NCBI GenBank assembly: GCA_903887465.1
Contig: CAISPW010000005.1
Span: 1 to 49,053 of the forward strand
Source of the DNA: an uncultured Oscillochloris sp.
GTDB lineage: Bacteria; Chloroflexota; Chloroflexia; Chloroflexales; Chloroflexaceae
Direction: 5' to 3'
DNA length: 49,053 bases
Every line of letters begins with the position of its first letter. Within the stretch, counting starts at the first letter, position 1. A model generated the notes under the pieces. The model saw only the letters and a list, made by a program, of their open reading frames with translations, was not told where the DNA came from and ran no database searches. The position numbers and the translations under genes were made by a program. Positions 31,434 through 39,095 of this stretch are shown here, in pieces.

Positions 31434-32915
31434 ATGACCTGGCCACCCTACTTCGCCCAGAGCCTGGCCCTGGGTAGCTCCGAGTCGGGGGTGGGCGTCT
31501 GCCTGCTGTGGACGCCGCAGGATCGCGTGCTGCCCGCGCTGGATCCGGCGGATTACGCGGTGGTGGGCAACCTCTACTCGCGTGACGGGGTGAGTTTCCT
31601 GATCCGCACCATCCTGGCCAGGCCGACGATCCGCACCATCCTGCTCTGCGGGAAGGACGCGACTGGCAGCGGCGCGACCCTGGCCGCCCTGCTGCGCGAC
31701 GGGCTGGACGCCGAGGGCCGAGTGGTGGGCGACGGTACGCGCCTGCACCCCGAGATCCCGCGTGAGGCGGTGGAGTTGCTGCGCCGCAGCCTGACCCTGC
31801 ACGACGCCCGCGACACCGTGCGCCCGGAGGCCATCGCCGCCCGGCTGCGCGAGTTGCGCCGCCCGGCCGAGCCCTTCGCCGTCGCGCCGCTGATCTTTCC
31901 CTATCGCGAGCCCATCTCCGCCAGCCTGCCCGCCGCCGATAGCGGCATGCTGTTGCGGGCCGACACGGTGCGCAGCGCGTACCTTGCGCTGATCTGGCAC
32001 GTGTTGAGCTTCGGCGTGCGCGGGGCCACCCAGCACAGCTCCGACCAGCGCGAGATCTTGGATGTGCTGACGGTGGTGACCGCCGAGCCGAGCGATCCGG
32101 CGGCATGCTCGCACGCCGACTGGATGCCCTTCACCCGCGCGAGTATGGGCGCGCGTCTGCCCGACGGCGGGTTCAGCGGCTACCTCGGGCAGTTCCTCAC
32201 CGACGCGCAGCCCGCCGATGTGAGCTACACCTACGGGGCGCGGCTGCGCAGTTTCGGCGGCGGGATCGACCAGGTGGCCGCGATCATCGCTGACCTGCGG
32301 GCCAGCGGTGCGAGTCGGCGGGCGGTGGCCAGCCTCTGGAACCCTGCGACGGATATCGCAAACCCCAGCCCGCCTTGCCTGAACCTTGTACAGGCCCGCC
32401 TGCGCGCCGCCCCCGGTGACGCGGCCCCCAAGCTGCACCTGACGGCATACTTCCGCTCGCACGACATCTTCCGGGCCTGGGCCGCCAACGCCTACGGACT
32501 GCGTGCGCTCCAGGGGCTGATCGCCGAGGAGCTGGGCGGCGCACCCCTGGGCGACTTGGCGATTCTCTCGCATTCGGCCCATATCTACGCCCACGACTGG
32601 GAGCCTGCCGGGGAATTGCTGGCCCAGCACTATCGCCCTGCCGACCCGCACCTGTCCCGCGATGCTCGCGGCTCGTTTGTGGTCAGCCTGGAGCCGCCGG
32701 AGATTCTGGTGCGTCACTACAGCTCCGGCGGCGAGCATCTGCAATCCTTCCGTGGCCGCAGCGCCCGCGAGTTGGGCCGCCAGATCCGCGCCTACGTGGG
32801 CGAGATCGGCCACGCGATCTATCTTGGCCAGGAACTCCAGAAAGCCGAACTGGCTCTGGCCCTCGGCAAGCCCGAGGCATACAGGCAGGATCGACCGCTG
32901 GATTTTGAGGCTTGA
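31434..32915 (+). CDS. Thymidylate synthase-like protein with N-terminal DUF4346/MtrA-like domain
   Basis: Protein of 493 residues in two parts. Residues 1-165 resemble the MtrA/DUF4346 domain (TILLCGKDATGSGATLAALL). Residues about 180-490 follow the ThyA fold: PPCLNLVQ with the Cys nucleophile, YFRSHD (the usual QRSCD Arg, Ser and Asp are kept; Gln is Phe), NAYGL with the Asn that selects dUMP over dCMP, and SAHIYAHDW with the active His and Tyr. It probably makes dTMP from dUMP, perhaps with an unusual C1 donor, like archaeal-type enzymes. dCTP deaminase, a dUMP-pathway enzyme, follows 55 bp later. ATG 31434 is preferred over GTG 31413, though neither has a good ribosome site. Confidence 0.75.
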   Translation: MTWPPYFAQSLALGSSESGVGVCLLWTPQDRVLPALDPADYAVVGNLYSRDGVSFLIRTILARPTIRTILLCGKDATGSGATLAALLRDGLDAEGRVVGDGTRLHPEIPREAVELLRRSLTLHDARDTVRPEAIAARLRELRRPAEPFAVAPLIFPYREPISASLPAADSGMLLRADTVRSAYLALIWHVLSFGVRGATQHSSDQREILDVLTVVTAEPSDPAACSHADWMPFTRASMGARLPDGGFSGYLGQFLTDAQPADVSYTYGARLRSFGGGIDQVAAIIADLRASGASRRAVASLWNPATDIANPSPPCLNLVQARLRAAPGDAAPKLHLTAYFRSHDIFRAWAANAYGLRALQGLIAEELGGAPLGDLAILSHSAHIYAHDWEPAGELLAQHYRPADPHLSRDARGSFVVSLEPPEILVRHYSSGGEHLQSFRGRSARELGRQIRAYVGEIGHAIYLGQELQKAELALALGKPEAYRQDRPLDFEA

Positions 32916-32940
32916 CAGACCTGATTTCGTGTAGTATATT
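32912..32940 (+). promoter_or_regulatory. Consensus promoter for dcd and the second methyltransferase
   Basis: TTGACA (32912-32917), exactly 17 bp, TATATT (32935-32940). The -35 overlaps the TGA stop of the ThyA-like gene. AGGAG follows seven bases before the dcd ATG. Confidence 0.8.
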
Positions 32941-32970
32941 TGTTCGTGTAGTCCAATGCAGGAGTGAGAT

Positions 32971-33537
32971 ATGGGCATCAAGGCCGACCGCTGGATTCGC
33001 CGGATGGCGCTGGAACATGGCATGATCGAGCCGTTTGTGGATACCCAGATCCGCGATGGGATCATCTCTTACGGGCTTACGTCGTATGGATACGACTTAC
33101 GTGTAGCCGACGAATTCAAGGTCTTTACAAATGTCTGGAATGTGATCGTCGATCCAAAGCATCTCGACCCGCGATCCTTTGTCGACATGAAAGCCGATCA
33201 CATTGACATTCCACCGAACTCATTTGCGCTGGCGCGATCTATCGAGCGATTCGCTATTCCGCGTAGTGTCTCGTGTATTGTGATCGGAAAAAGTACCTAC
33301 GCACGTTGCGGAATTTTGGTGAACATCACGCCCTTGGAGCCGCAATGGGAAGGTTATGTCACCATTGAGATCAGCAACACCACGCCGCTGCCGGCGCGGA
33401 TCTACGCAAACGAGGGGATCGGCCAAGTTCTCTTCTTCGACGGCGACGAGGTATGTGAGATATCATACGCCGATAAAAAGGGCAAGTACCAAGGCCAGGT
33501 GGGGATTGTCCTGCCGAGGATCGACAAGGGGGAGTAG
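32971..33537 (+). CDS. dcd: dCTP deaminase
   Basis: Trimeric dUTPase-fold enzyme of 188 residues that deaminates dCTP to dUTP, the route to dUMP for thymidylate synthesis. Diagnostic parts: [40 protein letters not shown] with the catalytic Glu, and [12 protein letters not shown]. Length is as expected. It has a consensus promoter and a strong ribosome site. The next gene, a C5-cytosine methyltransferase, starts four bases after its stop. Some phage-defence systems use dCTP deaminases, but this sequence looks like the housekeeping form. Confidence 0.95.
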   Translation: MGIKADRWIRRMALEHGMIEPFVDTQIRDGIISYGLTSYGYDLRVADEFKVFTNVWNVIVDPKHLDPRSFVDMKADHIDIPPNSFALARSIERFAIPRSVSCIVIGKSTYARCGILVNITPLEPQWEGYVTIEISNTTPLPARIYANEGIGQVLFFDGDEVCEISYADKKGKYQGQVGIVLPRIDKGE

Positions 33538-33540
33538 TTG

Positions 33541-35574
33541 GTGCCTCGAATCGGCATAGCACAACAGATGCTTTTTGATCTTGAGACACCGCTTCTTGCG
33601 GGCGAGGGCTGGCACGAGCAGATGCTCTCCGCCCTCGGCGTAGAACCCGGCCCAGCCTGGCCCGACCGTTTCGGCCAAGCGATACGCACGTGGCTAGCTG
33701 ATCACGGACATCAACCTATTCAGGCGCTGAGCTTGTTTAGTGGCGGCGGGGGGCTTGACATCGCGTTTCACGATGCGGGGTTTGAGGTTCGAGAGATGGT
33801 GGAGATTGAAGCGCAGTTTGCCGCTACCCTCAGGGCAAACGCGCAGCAGGGCAGGATGCTCGCAGGAGCAGTGGCGCGCTGCGTCGATATTCGTGCGTAT
33901 CAGCCGCCGCCGAAGCTCGCGGTTGATTTCATCATTGGCGGGCCGCCCTGCCAGACATTTTCGGCTGCAGGTCGCCGCGCTGCGGGGGTAAAGGGCACCA
34001 GCGATCCGCGCGGGACATTGTTCGAGGAATATGTGCGCTTGCTGCGCACCCTTCAGCCGGTCGGTTTTCTGTTCGAGAACGTCTATGGCATGACCGGAGC
34101 CGAGGGCGGTGATCCCTGGCGGGAGATTCAGGAAGCGTTCCACGCCACAGGTTATAGCATTCATTTCCGCGTGCTGGACGCCGCCGATTACGGAGTGCCG
34201 CAGCATCGCGAGCGCCTATTCATCGTTGGCCTGCGTGCAGATGTCGCGGTGCGGCTGAGGTATCGCTTTCCTTGCCCAACGCACGGGCCTGATGCGATCT
34301 CGCCACGGCCCTTCTACACGGCAAGCGAGGCGGTTCACGGGGGCGATCCTACTGACGACACCTCGCTGCTGATGCGTGGCCGCTGGGGGCACCTCATCCC
34401 TGGGATTCCACCGGGTCTGAACTATAGCTTTTACACAAAAGAGATGGGGCATCCAGCCCCCGTGTTCGCGTGGCGCTCAAAGTTCTCAGACTTTATGTAT
34501 AAAGCCGACCCTGCGGTACCGGTTCGCACCGTGAAGGCACAAGCTGGCGCGTACACCGGCCCGTTCTCGTGGGAGAATCGTCACTTCAGCACCGCAGAGG
34601 TCAAGCGCCTCCAGACATTCCCCGACGACTACGAGATTATCGGAAAGCGGCAGACCCGCATTCACCAGCTTGGCAACTCGGTGCCGCCGCAGATCGGTCG
34701 TATCCTGGCGCTGAGTATTCTGCATCAGGTGTTCGGGGCTACGCTCCCATTTCCTATGCACTACCTCGCCGAGCAGCAGCAGCTCGGTTTCCGTACACGA
34801 AAACGAGCCTTAACTGCACAGTATGCAGCAAAGGCTCAGGCGGCTATCGCCATTCTCAAAGGTACGATACCGCCTCAGGAAACACGGAACGTCTTACCGA
34901 GTGATGAGATCTGTTATCTCACGGATACATTTGCTCTCGCCGATGACGGAGATCGCGGCGGATTCCCCGTGCGCCTGTCTTACACAGGCGATCAACATCT
35001 ACTCGTCGTTTACGGTGAGCCACTCATACGTGACGTGGAGCGAGATCGTACCTTCACGTACATTATTCACGTCGAGTCGCTGCGCAGCGCGGACTGGAAC
35101 ATCCCGCTCACGGCGATCACGCTCCACGGCAGCGGACGTGCCGAGCCAGTATTCACCAGCCTGTGGAAAGCCCTCGAAGCGTTGATTAACGCGCAGTACG
35201 GGGTCGATGACCTTATTCAACTCTCGGGCTACTACCAGTATGACCCAAAGGTTCGCGCCCGTATGGAGATAACCGCCGCTGAGCCGATCCCTCCGCAGTG
35301 GCGGGCGCTCGGCAAGATCGTCAGCGGTATCGGGGTGGCAACCCAGATCCCCGCGCGCTCATTTGCGGAGCTGTGGGATGTGCCGGAATCTGATGTGATT
35401 CCTGTGCTGCATATGCTACGGAGCATGGGCTACGAGGTGCGGAGTACGAACACGAATCCGCAGATCACCGCTGGCGACTACCTGATTCCCTATGCGTTCC
35501 CTACCCTTACGCCGAGGAGCGTGCAGCTCAGAAAGAAACTTTGGGAACTAGCGGATGCGGAGATTTTCGCTTAG
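33541..35574 (+). CDS. Long DNA (cytosine-5-)-methyltransferase with extra C-terminal region
   Basis: Protein of 677 residues. An N-terminal extension of about 60 residues precedes motif I LSLFSGGGGLDIAF; then come motif IV GGPPCQTFSAAG with the catalytic Cys, motif VI FENVYG, motif VIII PQHRERLFIVG, and motif X HQLGNSVPPQ (about 378-387). The last 270 residues are not part of the methyltransferase fold and I recognise nothing in them; they end with a possible winged-helix-like stretch (AELWDVPESDVIPVLHMLRSMGYEV). GTG 33541 follows GGGGGAG by six bases (TTG 33538 is also possible). It is co-transcribed with dcd. No cognate endonuclease is adjacent, so it is solitary or carries its own effector. 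Confidence 0.9.
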   Translation: MPRIGIAQQMLFDLETPLLAGEGWHEQMLSALGVEPGPAWPDRFGQAIRTWLADHGHQPIQALSLFSGGGGLDIAFHDAGFEVREMVEIEAQFAATLRANAQQGRMLAGAVARCVDIRAYQPPPKLAVDFIIGGPPCQTFSAAGRRAAGVKGTSDPRGTLFEEYVRLLRTLQPVGFLFENVYGMTGAEGGDPWREIQEAFHATGYSIHFRVLDAADYGVPQHRERLFIVGLRADVAVRLRYRFPCPTHGPDAISPRPFYTASEAVHGGDPTDDTSLLMRGRWGHLIPGIPPGLNYSFYTKEMGHPAPVFAWRSKFSDFMYKADPAVPVRTVKAQAGAYTGPFSWENRHFSTAEVKRLQTFPDDYEIIGKRQTRIHQLGNSVPPQIGRILALSILHQVFGATLPFPMHYLAEQQQLGFRTRKRALTAQYAAKAQAAIAILKGTIPPQETRNVLPSDEICYLTDTFALADDGDRGGFPVRLSYTGDQHLLVVYGEPLIRDVERDRTFTYIIHVESLRSADWNIPLTAITLHGSGRAEPVFTSLWKALEALINAQYGVDDLIQLSGYYQYDPKVRARMEITAAEPIPPQWRALGKIVSGIGVATQIPARSFAELWDVPESDVIPVLHMLRSMGYEVRSTNTNPQITAGDYLIPYAFPTLTPRSVQLRKKLWELADAEIFA

Positions 35575-35626
35575 GCATGTTTCAGAATCGGCCATTCCAG
35601 CTTGACACTTCAGCCGAAGGGCTTGC

Positions 35627-35987
35627 AGCAAAACTCCCTGTGTTGTACGGTTGATGTGCCGCATCCGCCATACACACAGGGAGGACCCGGCCGAAAACCG
35701 ATGTGACCGCGCACGAGGCCGAGATCGGCCACCTGACCCGGACGGTCGCGGAACTGCACGCCTGGAGCAGCATGCTGCGCGATGGGTTGGCGGTGGTGGT
35801 GCTTGACCGCACGGGCATTCAGAATGACCCGTGTCGTCAGGGTGAGCTGCAGACCGCCCTGGAGCTGTTGGCCGAACTCCAGGCGACGGCACCTCGCGGC
35901 GTGCAAGGCGAACTCAAGCGGCTGCACACCCATGTGTGTCTGGCGGCCCCCGCGCTGCACTGTCATGTGCGTTTGAAACATGCCTAG
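35627..35987 (+). pseudogene. Frameshifted gene remnant, possibly transposase-derived
   Basis: Two overlapping frames together read like one protein end: CTVDVPHPPYTQGGPGRKPM (to TGA at 35703) and, in the next frame, VTAHEAEIGHLTRTVAELHAWSSML continuing to TAG at 35987 (about 95 residues). The second part is rich in Leu/Glu helices and ends HTHVCLAAPALHCHVRLKHA. There is no good ribosome site. It looks like the decayed 3' end of a larger, perhaps mobile-element gene; the family is not identified. The rest of the 467-bp gap holds an inverted repeat CTCCCTGTGT/ACACAGGGAG (35634-35683). Confidence 0.4.
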
Positions 35988-36041
35988 TGTATAATGGCAG
36001 ATCCAACTATCGTAAAGCAGACATAATACGGATCTCTGGCA

Positions 36042-36791
36042 ATGACGCAATGTACTCATCCTTGTCGGATTGTCGCCGCCAATCAAGGCAACCTAGAGAA
36101 ACTGCGTGCCCATCTGCTTGAGGGGTACCAGTGTCTCGATGCGTGGCTGGCCCTCAGCCAGCTTGTGAGCGACCCCCGCCAGCGAAAAGACTGCCTTGAG
36201 CGGGCATCTGTTCTCGCCCCCGACAACCAGCAGATCCAGATTGCCTACCTGGAGGCATACATCGCGCTGGAGCCAAACGACATCCTGGCGCAGTGTAGGC
36301 TGGCCGAGATCCGCACGATGCAGCTGCTCGTCGATGTGAAGTCAGCCCACTTTCACGAGAAGCCAAAGGCGCGCCTGATCGGCGATATCCTGATCGCGAT
36401 TGGGGCGATCACGAATGACGAGTTGCACGAGGTACTGCACGTACAGAGTACCGGCAGCCTGATCGCGACCGACCGCCGGCTCGGCCAGTTGCTGCTCAAG
36501 AAGGGGTTGATCACGCCCAGCAAGCTCGCGCACGCCCTGATCGTCCAGCAGCAGGAGCGCAGCAAGCTGCGCATCGCCCCCCAGGTTCTTGGCGAGTACA
36601 TGGTTGAGCAGAACTATGTCACCCCGCAGCAGCTTGAGCTGGCTCTTGCCGAGCAGTTGCGCCTCGACCAGAAGGGCCAACGGCTCAGCCTCGGCCAGAT
36701 TCTCGTCCGTCTGAACCTGGTAAGCCAGGCGCGGGTCGATGAGGCCGCCAGAGATCACGTGCTGTCGTTCTGGGCAAAGTTCGGGTATTAG
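36042..36791 (+). CDS. Protein with TPR-like start and four MshEN-like repeats (possible c-di-GMP receptor)
   Basis: Protein of 249 residues. The first 100 are helical and TPR-like (LDAWLALSQLVSDPRQRKDCLERASVLAPDN). Then come four copies of a 25-30-residue pattern with LG, hydrophobic pair, Gly/Asn, and L..AL..Q: RLIGDILIAIGAITNDEL, RRLGQLLLKKGLITPSKL, QVLGEYMVEQNYVTPQQL, LSLGQILVRLNLVSQARV. This is the GspE/PilB N-terminal (MshEN) pattern, a known c-di-GMP site in MshE. No ATPase domain follows, so it is a stand-alone sensor or adaptor. TATAAT lies at 35990-35995. Confidence 0.75.
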   Translation: MTQCTHPCRIVAANQGNLEKLRAHLLEGYQCLDAWLALSQLVSDPRQRKDCLERASVLAPDNQQIQIAYLEAYIALEPNDILAQCRLAEIRTMQLLVDVKSAHFHEKPKARLIGDILIAIGAITNDELHEVLHVQSTGSLIATDRRLGQLLLKKGLITPSKLAHALIVQQQERSKLRIAPQVLGEYMVEQNYVTPQQLELALAEQLRLDQKGQRLSLGQILVRLNLVSQARVDEAARDHVLSFWAKFGY

Positions 36792-36793
36792 CA

Positions 36794-36854
36794 GGGGCGC
36801 AGCATCTGCCCCAGAGCGGCCTAGAGGTTCGGGGAGGGCGTGTGCCTCCCCGAA
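36794..36854. terminator. Two hairpins between convergent genes
   Basis: GGGGC/GCCCC (36794-36812) and TTCGGGGAGG/CCTCCCCGAA (36828-36854) lie between the MshEN-repeat gene and the DMT gene. The second stem is followed by A6 on the plus strand, so it is not a textbook terminator in either direction, but it may still stop both transcripts. Confidence 0.45.
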
Positions 36855-36886
36855 AAAACATCGCCCAGTGTTACGGTGGTGAGCCA

Positions 36887-37813
36887 CTAGCCCACGGCAG
36901 GCACCCGGCGGAGCAGCCGCAGCGGCAGCCCCGGAAGTACGGCCGCCAGCAGAACCAGGAGCATGCCCGTAGTCTGCATCGGCTCGATCCGCTCGCCGAG
37001 GAGCAGCACGGCGGCTAGGGTGGCAATCGGGGCCTCGATCACCACGATCAGGCTGGCGATGCGCCCTGGGATGTGGCGCAGGCTGATCGTGAAGAGCGCG
37101 TAGCCGCCCAGGGTTGGCCCCAGAGACAGGGCCAGCAGGGCCAGCCAGGGCGTGAGGCTCGTCCCCACTGCCACCAGGCCGCTCGGCCCGATGGCGACCA
37201 TATTGATGATCAGCAGAGTCAGCGCGCCAAAGCTCATGGTCAGGGCGAGCGAGAACCACGGGCTGTGGTGGCTCACCGCGCGCTGGTTGAACAGGACGTA
37301 GCCCGAGTGGCCGATAGCCGACCCCACCCCCACCAGCACCCCCAGCCAGCTTACCCGTAGCACCGCCGGGTCGTAGGCCCGCACCAGTAGCAGGCAGCCC
37401 AGGATCGCCAGGGCCTGCGCCGCTAGTTGCTGTGCCCCGATGCGCTCCTTGAAGATCAGCCAGGCGCCCAGGCTTACCATGGCCGGGTAAAGGTAGATCA
37501 GCACGATTGCCATGGCCGCGCCGTTGAGCGCGATCGAGATGACGAACAGCGCGTGGTAAACCCCCACGCTGATCGTGCCGATTGCTGCGAAGCCACGCAG
37601 ATCGCGGCGGCTGATCGCGGGCAGATGGCCGCGCCCGGCCAGAAGCAAGCCACCCATGCAGGCCACCGCGATGATCGCATCGCGCCAGAAGGCCAGGGCC
37701 AGCGGCTGCATGTGGTATTCGTTGAGCATGTACGAGATCCCAGGCCCGGTGGCGGCCCAGACGACGGCGGCGATGATGGCGAGGCTGTAGCCGGTGCGCG
37801 TGGAGGGGTGCAT
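36887..37813 (-). CDS. EamA/DMT-superfamily transporter
   Basis: Membrane protein of 308 residues with ten predicted spans in two EamA repeats. AAVVWAATGPGISYML begins the first; GVLVGVGSAIGHSGYVLFNQRAV begins the second, and VIEAPIATLAAVLLLGERI is the typical end. Family members export amino acids, nucleotides or other metabolites. The frame continues upstream to 37987, but those residues read as non-coding; ATG 37813 begins at the first span. An Lrp-type regulator gene lies upstream in the same direction, the usual context for an amino-acid exporter. Confidence 0.88.
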   Translation of the reverse strand: MHPSTRTGYSLAIIAAVVWAATGPGISYMLNEYHMQPLALAFWRDAIIAVACMGGLLLAGRGHLPAISRRDLRGFAAIGTISVGVYHALFVISIALNGAAMAIVLIYLYPAMVSLGAWLIFKERIGAQQLAAQALAILGCLLLVRAYDPAVLRVSWLGVLVGVGSAIGHSGYVLFNQRAVSHHSPWFSLALTMSFGALTLLIINMVAIGPSGLVAVGTSLTPWLALLALSLGPTLGGYALFTISLRHIPGRIASLIVVIEAPIATLAAVLLLGERIEPMQTTGMLLVLLAAVLPGLPLRLLRRVPAVG

Positions 37814-37887
37814 AAGTGAGCTATGGGTAAGGACGGCGCGTTGACGCTGGGCCGATGGCCCAACATCAACGCAGCGTTGTATAGGCG

Positions 37888-38037
37888 CTATGGGCGAGCG
37901 CTTAGAATCCAGAAGATGGTGGCGATTATGCTGCGATGGAAGATGTGGTTGCGGCGCTGGAGCAGGGCGATATCGAGGAGCCGCCACTCTTCCTCACGCT
38001 GCGCGCTACGGTCGATTTGCTCAAAGTAGGTACTCAT
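37888..38037 (-). CDS. 49-residue membrane-tail ORF downstream of the Lrp gene
   Basis: Charged N-terminal half (MSTYFEQIDRSAQREEEWRL) and a hydrophobic C-terminal segment (about 33-47, FHRSIIATIFWILSA). AGGAG seven bases before ATG 38037 is the best ribosome site in the neighbourhood, and it overlaps the TAG of the Lrp gene, so translation is likely coupled. I do not recognise it; it may be a small tail-anchored protein. Confidence 0.6.
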   Translation of the reverse strand: MSTYFEQIDRSAQREEEWRLLDIALLQRRNHIFHRSIIATIFWILSARP

Positions 38038-38047
38038 TGGTTTGCTC

Positions 38048-38533
38048 CTAGATCTCGTCTGCCGTGCGGGCTGGCTCCGGGAGCGGCAGGCGGGTTGTCT
38101 CAAGGGCCGATGACGTGGCCAGGGTACTATGGGTGCGCCGCACATCTGGGTGGCGGCGGAGATCGTGATAGATCAGTTGCTCAAGCGACTGCGGGCTGCG
38201 GGTGCGTATCTTCAGCAGGAAGCACCACTCGCCGATCAGTCGGCTGAGTTCCTGGGCACCCGGCAGGGCACAGAGAAATGCCTCGAGCTTCTCCAGGTCG
38301 CATCCCGAGCTTGGCTCGATGAAGATGAATGCCGTGGTGGTGAGCCCCAGCGCGATCGGGTTGAGCCGGGCGGCGTAGCCGCTGATGTAGCCGCGCTCCT
38401 CTAGGAGCCGCACCCGTCGCTGTACGGTTGGCGGGGCCATACCTACTCGCTGCGCCAGATCGACGTGGGCCATGCGCCCGTCATGCTGGAGCAGGTCGAG
38501 GATCTGGACGTCGATGGGGTCAAGTTCATTCAC
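38048..38533 (-). CDS. Lrp/AsnC-family transcriptional regulator
   Basis: Regulator of 161 residues. The N-terminal winged helix-turn-helix reads LDPIDVQILDLLQHDGRM with MAPPTVQRRVRLLEERGYISGY; a RAM (ligand-binding) domain follows with ALGLTTTAFIFI and DVRRTHSTLATS. Such proteins sense amino acids and often control a neighbouring exporter, here the EamA protein at 36887. GTG 38533 starts the usual NELDPID; TATACT lies at 38562-38567 upstream on the minus strand. Confidence 0.9.
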   Translation of the reverse strand: MNELDPIDVQILDLLQHDGRMAHVDLAQRVGMAPPTVQRRVRLLEERGYISGYAARLNPIALGLTTTAFIFIEPSSGCDLEKLEAFLCALPGAQELSRLIGEWCFLLKIRTRSPQSLEQLIYHDLRRHPDVRRTHSTLATSSALETTRLPLPEPARTADEI

Positions 38534-38652
38534 GGCTAGTCTTTCTTCTTTTATCATCAATAAGAAGTATAACATTCTTTTTATTTTACATCAATCAGTC
38601 AAAAGATGTACTATTCTATTGCTCGATGCGAAGGAAACCGATGGCCCAGGTT

Positions 38653-38757
38653 GCCCAGGGAACAGCGTACGGCCAAAAACCGGCAAAAAAGATCTTCCGG
38701 CGGCAGCAAATTCACCTCCAAACTTCCGCCAGAGGCAGTTTTACAACAGCCCGGTAT
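38653..38757. repeat. Degenerate MITE-like repeat copy
   Basis: TTGCCCAGGG at the left, CCAAAAACCGGCAAAAAAGATCTTCCGG in the middle, CTTCCGCCAGAGGCAGTTTTACAACAGCCCGG at the right. It is clearly the family but with many changes. It lies between the divergent Lrp and FmdB genes. Confidence 0.55.
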
Positions 38758-38792
38758 TGCCATAGCGATTTCATCCGACAGCCGGATGAGCA

Positions 38793-38801
38793 TGGTATAA
38801 T
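38793..38801 (+). promoter_or_regulatory. Extended -10 promoter of the fmdB-nucleotidyltransferase-ATPase group
   Basis: TGGTATAAT, perfect extended -10, about 45 bp before the FmdB-type start. It probably drives all three closely spaced plus-strand genes to 41169. Confidence 0.55.
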
Positions 38802-38846
38802 TTTGGGGCGCAATGATCGCCATGGGTGCCCGATTGAGGTGAAACA

Positions 38847-39092
38847 ATGCCGATGTACGAGTATGGCTGCCTGTCCTGCAACAGTCGCTTTGATCGCCTT
38901 CGTCGAATGGATCAGAGTGATGCCGAGGTGACCTGTCCGGCATGCCACAGCGAGTCCGTGCAGCGCCGTCTATCTGTGTTTGCCTCCTACACCAAGGGTG
39001 CCTCCTCAGGCGCGCTGGCCGAGGTCGCCGCACCCGCCGAGGGCGGCTGTGGCCGTGGCTGCCCTGGGTGCGGATGTGGAACGAGGGACTAG
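38847..39092 (+). CDS. FmdB-family zinc-ribbon protein
   Basis: Putative regulatory zinc ribbon of 81 residues: MPMYEYGCLSC opens the domain, with Cys8 and Cys11 and then CPACHS as the second knuckle (Cys30, Cys33). A tail rich in Cys and Gly (GGCGRGCPGCGCG) is added. GAGGTG lies six bases before ATG. Family members are widespread but poorly understood. The sugar nucleotidyltransferase gene begins three bases after the stop. Confidence 0.85.
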   Translation: MPMYEYGCLSCNSRFDRLRRMDQSDAEVTCPACHSESVQRRLSVFASYTKGASSGALAEVAAPAEGGCGRGCPGCGCGTRD

Positions 39093-39095
39093 CCC

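Noticed and set aside
31389-33065. Minus-strand open frame of 558 residues over the ThyA-like gene
   Set aside because: Antisense shadow in GC-rich DNA; the plus-strand frame has ThyA active-site motifs and a promoter and gene context.
32971-33537. dcd as a dedicated anti-phage dCTP deaminase
   Set aside because: Length and motifs match the housekeeping enzyme and a ThyA-like gene precedes it; defence use remains possible but is not shown by the sequence.
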